Shown: positions 59,282 through 64,000 of the stretch, in pieces
How positions within the stretch are numbered: position 1 is the stretch's first letter
Layout of the letters: every line of letters starts with the position of its first letter
NCBI RefSeq assembly: GCF_900700375.1
Contig: NC_041716.1
Span: 17,606,520 to 17,670,519 of the forward strand
Length of the DNA: 64,000 bases
DNA from: Denticeps clupeoides
Taxonomy: Eukaryota; Chordata; Actinopteri; Clupeiformes; Denticipitidae
Direction: 5' to 3'
Program-made: the position numbers and the translations under genes
Notes under the pieces: generated by a model
What the model was told of the DNA's origin: nothing
The model's input: the letters and a program-made list of their open reading frames with translations, nothing else
The model's database searches: none

Positions 59282-59445
59282 CAGGGGAGAGCGCGAACGC
59301 AGTCCCCCACTACCAGAAATTATGCAGTCGAGATTCCCACATTTGGGGAATTCGCAGGGGTCAGCACAGCCGGAGTGCAATGGCTGAGCCTCGCCCTGGG
59401 TGAACCGCCTTCTTGATCACGGTATCTCCCCTGCCAGGTAAGTAT
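59282..59445 (-). ncRNA. RNU1: U1 snRNA gene, unit 4
   Basis: A 164-nt U1 with 5' end at 59445 (7813 bp from unit 3). It appears identical to the other copies; the PSE-like element is at about 59488-59505. Likely functional. Confidence 0.95.
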
Positions 59446-60202
59446 GAGTTGTACACGGCCAGAGAGGCGCCGCCATTAACACAAACACATGTCACCACGA
59501 CGGTGCAGTAATGGCAGAACACGAATCTAGCGCCGGTACACACGGGACCCCGACCAGAAAAAAACGAGCCTCGACACTGCGAGTCCAGCAACATACGAAA
59601 AGCAGCATTTAGCACCGAAAACAGCTTTCAAGAAGTGTCATGTGACCCATCCCATAATGCATTTTAAATACACCACCGCCTTCAGAAAATAATAACCATA
59701 TATCAGGACACAATAAAAAACGAGCGATCGTGTTTACACCGAAAAAAGCAATAAACAACAATAAAGCTGCATTTAAAAAAAAATTCGTCTACATGTTTTA
59801 TTTCAAGACTTTTCGTAACAAAGTAGCTTAGCCATGTGCTACTTCCGGTGCAGCGATTTAGAAACGTCCGGAAGAAAAACCGACTATAACTTTTGTTCCG
59901 ACCTGACATCTGATTAGTTACGATAGCGAACAAGAGACAAATTGTAAAATTCTCTAACATGTCAAACATCGAGGCAGCGAGACACTGATCTAAACTTAGT
60001 TTTAGCCTGGACATTAGGAATCTCATCCGACGAATAAAGTGACGTAGTTCGGGTGCTTTGTTCCTGCAGTCAGTACGTCACTATTCAGCGCGCGTGCTCT
60101 CATAACAGTCGACAATCACCACAATAATGATCACGTAATAAGCTGTAATATCGCTCCCGCAATCAGATTTATTTTAATACCGCATGATTTCCCCGAGTGG
60201 GG

Positions 60203-60389
60203 AGTGCACCGTTCCTGGAGGTACTGCAATACCAGGTCGATGCGTGGAGTGGACGGAGCAAGCCCCTATTCCATCTCCCTGTTCCAAAAATCAATTTAAT
60301 ATATGGTCCCCGGGTAGGGGACGTATCAGATATTAAACTGATAAGAACAGATACTACACTTGATCTTAGCCAAAAGGCCGAGAAGCGAT
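60203..60389 (-). ncRNA. RNU2: U2 snRNA gene, unit 4
   Basis: A 187-nt intact U2 with 5' end at 60389 (7811 bp from unit 3) and PSE-like element at about 60432-60449. Paired with the U1 at 59445. Its 5' flank continues into the right inverted arm. Confidence 0.95.
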
Positions 60390-60449
60390 ACTCGACGGCG
60401 CTCAGCGTCAGGGGAGTCTTTCTCGAACACACACTTCACAGCGACAGGG

Positions 60450-61860
60450 GTCCCGATTTCAGCGCCATCGTAACAGGAGGAGGAGACACGTCGCACGGGT
60501 TCTACTGACACCAACTCGCTCACTTCAAAAAGATGAAAAGAACCAGCGCCTTGCAATCATCTAGCGTTAAAACCACCAAGCGAGTACATTTAACATTAAA
60601 CACGCCCACCGACCAATCACATTACAGACAGGATAAACAGCGAATTATGTCAATGTGATGCCGAACGCTGCTTGGAGGAAGAAACTAAACTAAAACACGA
60701 ACTCCCCGGAAAATACAACAAAACACACAAGCAGAGCGTCTTTTGTACTTTTAAATATATAAAAGTATCGTTTCTCCACCTACAGGTGGAATCCTGCATT
60801 ACACATCCGACCAAGTGAGAGACGCTTTGAATAAACATTTGAAATGAGACGAACATTTGATTAACATTTCAAATGGTCCAAAAGAATCACTTAACCTTCC
60901 ACAATCAGAAAATGTGTGTGCGTCACTTTAAAAGTTATACTGATCATTTGAAAACCCCATTTTCAATGTTTGCAGTATTGCTGAAAACAGTGATTTTAAA
61001 AAGCCACAAAACTGACCTTCTTCACACTATTACAGTATCTAGAGCAGCAGCAGAACTGTGTCAATGGTTTTCAATTAACTATTCAAACTTGTATATTATT
61101 TTGTTTGCTGTTGGTTAGGGAACCATGTCCCTGTTTATAAAATAACAAAAATACAAAATTACAAAATAATTTTTTTTTGCCCGGCTGGACAAAACTAGCA
61201 TCTAGCTTGTAAAACGCTAGAATAAGGATATTTCTTATTCTGTCTGGATGAAACAGAAAGACTCAAACGAAACACTAATCGTTTTGTCTGCAGCCAGAGG
61301 TCAATATGAACGTTCCCCCTGCTAGTGTCCTGCCCTTTTTTGCTACCTGCCAGAAAGCGCTACATAATGCGCTGTGAAAGTGCAAGCGCACGTCCACATT
61401 ACACCGTAAATCTCCAAATGCAGAAAGTTTTTGCTACTTTCGCTTGTTTGCTAAAAGCGGAGGTTTGTATGTTAGTTTTAATATGGTTTATCTTAAATAT
61501 TATTAATGATTTGCTTGTTTACTTTGTGCATTAGACACATCGAGGTGATTGTTTTTATACTGTTTACGTTCTTACGCACTTTGAATTGTGTATGTATGGC
61601 ATGAAATTCTAATTTTAAATTCTTCTATTTCTGAAGATGAAAGACTGTGTCGAGCACAATGCAGTGTGGCAAGTGCAATCCCAGCAGTTGCAGAGTTCTT
61701 ATTTTGAAGGTACCTGATTGCTGGGCAGTTATATTTTGAATTAATATTAATACAACTGAACTTTGCAGATTGCAGAACAGTACCTTTAAACGGGTCATAT
61801 TAGTGATGTGAAGACGAGCCAAAGTGCTGTGAACTCAGCTTGAATAGAAATTTTATGTGC
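60450..61860 (-). repeat. Upstream spacer, unit 4 / right inverted arm
   Basis: Inverse of 31500-32350 with gaps; lacks the LINE and SINE seen in the left arm at 30767-31455. It also lacks the promoter-like module of units 2 and 3. No gene is seen. Confidence 0.65.
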
Positions 61861-62587
61861 ACTGCTGGAATGTCGAGGTGTGTTTAGGAATATTGGTAAT
61901 TTTTTGGTAATCACAATTGAAAAGTAAGAAGATTAAGAATCTGGATGTACCTGATGAAACACCCTCAGAAAGAGGTGTTGTGGGATGGTTGCAATACACA
62001 ACAGACACAAAATATTGACATGGTAACTACACTGGACTACACATGGTAACTGTTGTGAAATAATATTTGGGTAAATCATTTACTTTTAATCATTTAGGTT
62101 ACTAACTGTGTCATTACAAACACTTCCAAACAGTATAGCATTGACTGAATTTACAAAAGAAAATATGCCTGATCTTTGTATTGAAAATATTTTAGCAGAG
62201 CAAAAGGTTAACACACTTTATTATGAACTCATAAAATACTTGTCCTAACCTCACATATTTTAATATAGATGTTTAATATATATATTTCTCAAATCGTCAT
62301 AAAGGTTTGTTTCATTGTTTCAGATGACTTATTACTTTTACTGTCCTTTAGGTGCAGTGTGACCTCTGCAGTAGATTTCCAACATGCCAAATACAAGAAA
62401 CACTTGTCCACTTTTGTTTGAGGCAAATGTTCTTTGTTAAGTTTTTCTTTAAACCTGCTTGCTTGTTTTTATTAAACATTTAAAAAAATTTTTTTAAAAA
62501 CTGAGGAAGACTTATTTTTTTTTATCACATATGATGCCCACAATGTGGTTAAAACCAGCAAAAATACTTTGAGAATAGGACGCTAAT
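61860..62587. repeat. Right inverted arm, AT-rich spacer
   Basis: Positions 61860-62110 are the inverse of 30520-30766. The remainder is AT-rich with no recognised feature. Confidence 0.55.
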
Positions 62588-62718
62588 AACTGCTACCCCA
62601 CTAAACACTACAGGAAGCAGTTGCTGGCAAAATAAAACTGTGTAAAAATCTACTACCCCACTAAAAACTACAGGAAGCAGTTTCTGGCAGCATAAAAGTA
62701 TGTGTAAAAATCTGCTAC
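62588..62718 (+). repeat. 61-63-bp tandem repeat, left block
   Basis: Two units and the start of a third, each with CCACTAAA and AGGAAGCAGTTTCTGGCAGC. The array resumes at 63692 after the hAT insertion. Confidence 0.8.
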
Positions 62719-62804
62719 TAAAGATGCTCATATTGACCGTTTAACCGTTAACCAAAATAATGAACTTTGACTGATTATTACTATCAGTTAAATGGTTTAA
62801 AATG

Positions 62805-62842
<38 letters not shown>

Positions 62843-63691
62843 TTTCGAAGCAAACATCCACAAGCATTGTGCAATGAAGGACAACAAAACGTGCCCTCAG
62901 TGTAATCAGGGAGAAGATATGATGCACTGTGATGTAAAGGACATTATGCCCATCAGTGTTGTCTGTGGTGAAGGTTTTCGAGAGCTGCTGAGCTATATTA
63001 AGCCTAATTACGATATCCCATCAAGACATACTATTACCGTAGAATTGAAGCCTGTTTTGAGGAGAGGAAAAATAGCTTAAAACAAAACTCAATTGCACAA
63101 GGTTTGTGGCCCTTACAACTGACTGCTGGACGGCACTTACAACGGAAAGCTATAAAACAATAACTTGCCACTATATAGATGAGAACTGGCAAGTTAATTA
63201 AGCTGTCCTACTAACACAGAGTATGACAAGCAGATACACAGCTGAGAACCTCGCAGCTAAACTTTTTTGTTTTGTAATCTCAATTTGTTATTTAAGTAAA
63301 AAATATTTAGTGCAGGCCTATTTATTTTATTCTTTTTATTTATACTAATTGGTTTTTGTCTGTTGTCAGAAACGCTGCAGGTGCATGAAAATTTGACGAT
63401 CCAGATTCTGTTCTTGATCTGTTCTGTGTGCTGTTGTTTGCACATGTTATAAAAAAAAAGTTCCCATATTTAATCAGACACTCCTCAGTTCTATTTTCAT
63501 TCAATTCTAAGTTCCGCTTCCGGGTTGCTCACTTCCGGGTCGCTCTCTCCCCAGCTGATCTTGCTCCCTCTGGTGGGCTGGAGGTGGTATGTTGGCCGTG
63601 ACAATATTCTAATCTGATCAGTTAACAATTAATGTTTGGATAACGAACAGCGGTGGTCGGTTGGGAAAATTTATCGAAATGAGCATCCCTA
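62719..63691 (+). mobile_element. hAT element with partial transposase, inside the 62-bp repeat
   Basis: Ends TAAAGATGCTCATATTGA and the inverse of TCGAAATGAGCATCCCTA, flanked by TCTGCTAC (62711-62718) and TCTGCCAC (63692-63699), an 8-bp duplication with one difference. The frame at 62802-63080 carries IMPISVVCGEGFRELLSYIK and YDIPSRHTITVEL (about 62944-63045), the post-BED segment of ZBED-type hAT transposases; the catalytic domain is absent. An AT/AC microsatellite lies at 62807-62842. Confidence 0.8.
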
Positions 63692-63830
63692 TCTGCCACC
63701 CCACTAAAAACCACAGGAAGCAGTTTCTGTCAGCATAAAACTACATAAAATTATGCAACCCCACTAAAAACTACAGGAAGCAGTTTCTGGCAGCATAAAG
63801 CAACGTGCAAAAACTGCTACACCCTATGAA
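63692..63830 (+). repeat. 61-63-bp tandem repeat, right block
   Basis: Two further units with CCCCACTAAAAACYACAGGA and the AAGCAGTTTCTG core. Sequence after 63830 to the window end shows nothing recognisable. Confidence 0.8.
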
Positions 63831-64000
63831 GTAGAAAAACTTTTTTTAAGCATAAATCCTTTTACAGATGTCCATTCAGGAGTATGGGTAGGAAATATTG
63901 ATAACGTAGCAAAAACCGACATATGTAACTGAAAATGTCTGATACGGTAGCAAATTCTGGCAAGGCAGCAAAACAGGGCAGAACACCGGTCTAAAGCAGA

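Noticed and set aside
62588-63830. Short direct repeats as a CRISPR array
   Set aside because: The units are contiguous 61-63-bp tandem copies without unique spacers, in a vertebrate genome.

Overview
The window looks like a repeat-rich stretch of teleost fish chromosome. Supporting signs are Ty3/gypsy retrotransposons with integrase upstream of reverse transcriptase (the Gmr1 type known from fish), L2 and Rex1/Babar-like LINEs, two abundant tRNA-derived SINE families, hAT DNA transposons, and vertebrate-type U1 and U2 snRNA genes. Almost all of the roughly 150 open frames are shadows of mobile elements, SINEs or snRNA loci. I see no conventional multi-exon protein gene.

The backbone is an array of co-oriented U2-then-U1 snRNA gene pairs. 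Three pairs are on the minus strand (U2/U1 5' ends at 44812/43862, 52578/51632 and 60389/59445, period about 7.8 kb). One pair is on the plus strand (U2 at 32357, U1 at 35493), so the array contains an inversion whose centre lies near 38-41 kb. The sequence outside the plus pair (about 29.2-32.3 kb and 35.7-37.6 kb) is repeated inverted outside the last minus pair (about 57.1-63.7 kb). A degenerate plus-strand unit survives at 17.5-22.3 kb. About 1.4-1.7 kb upstream of two of the U2 genes, and upstream of the plus U2, sits a repeated promoter-like module (CCAAT, GC-rich, good splice donor) that I cannot identify.

Two events stand out. First, the plus-strand U2 gene is split just after its branch-point recognition sequence by a U2-targeted Tx1-clade (Keno-type) LINE copy. 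This copy carries a three-zinc-knuckle ORF1 segment, an A-rich tail and a 5-bp target duplication. Second, in the degenerate unit an intronless, full-length 183-codon UBE2H copy sits directly behind a recognisable U2 promoter. Its catalytic cysteine is replaced by tryptophan.

Region by region: 1-6.2 kb, a broken endogenous retrovirus-like element (minus); 6.2-6.9 kb, pieces of array spacer; 6.9-17.5 kb, three broken Gmr1-type Ty3/gypsy fossils joined in opposite orientations, with a LINE and SINEs inserted; 17.5-22.3 kb, the degenerate snRNA unit with the UBE2H retrocopy; 22.4-25 kb, a broken Ty3/gypsy element; 25-31.5 kb, a tRNA-Phe-like gene, SINEs, a promoter-like module, an L2 copy with target duplication, a tRNA-Arg-like sequence and hAT pieces; 32-38 kb, the plus snRNA pair and downstream repeat; 38-41.9 kb, MITEs, a nested hAT pair and a second Tx1-type ORF1 remnant; 42-63.7 kb, three minus snRNA units with LINE, SINE, hAT and Tc1 pieces between them. 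All product names come from recognising motifs by eye; no database search was possible.
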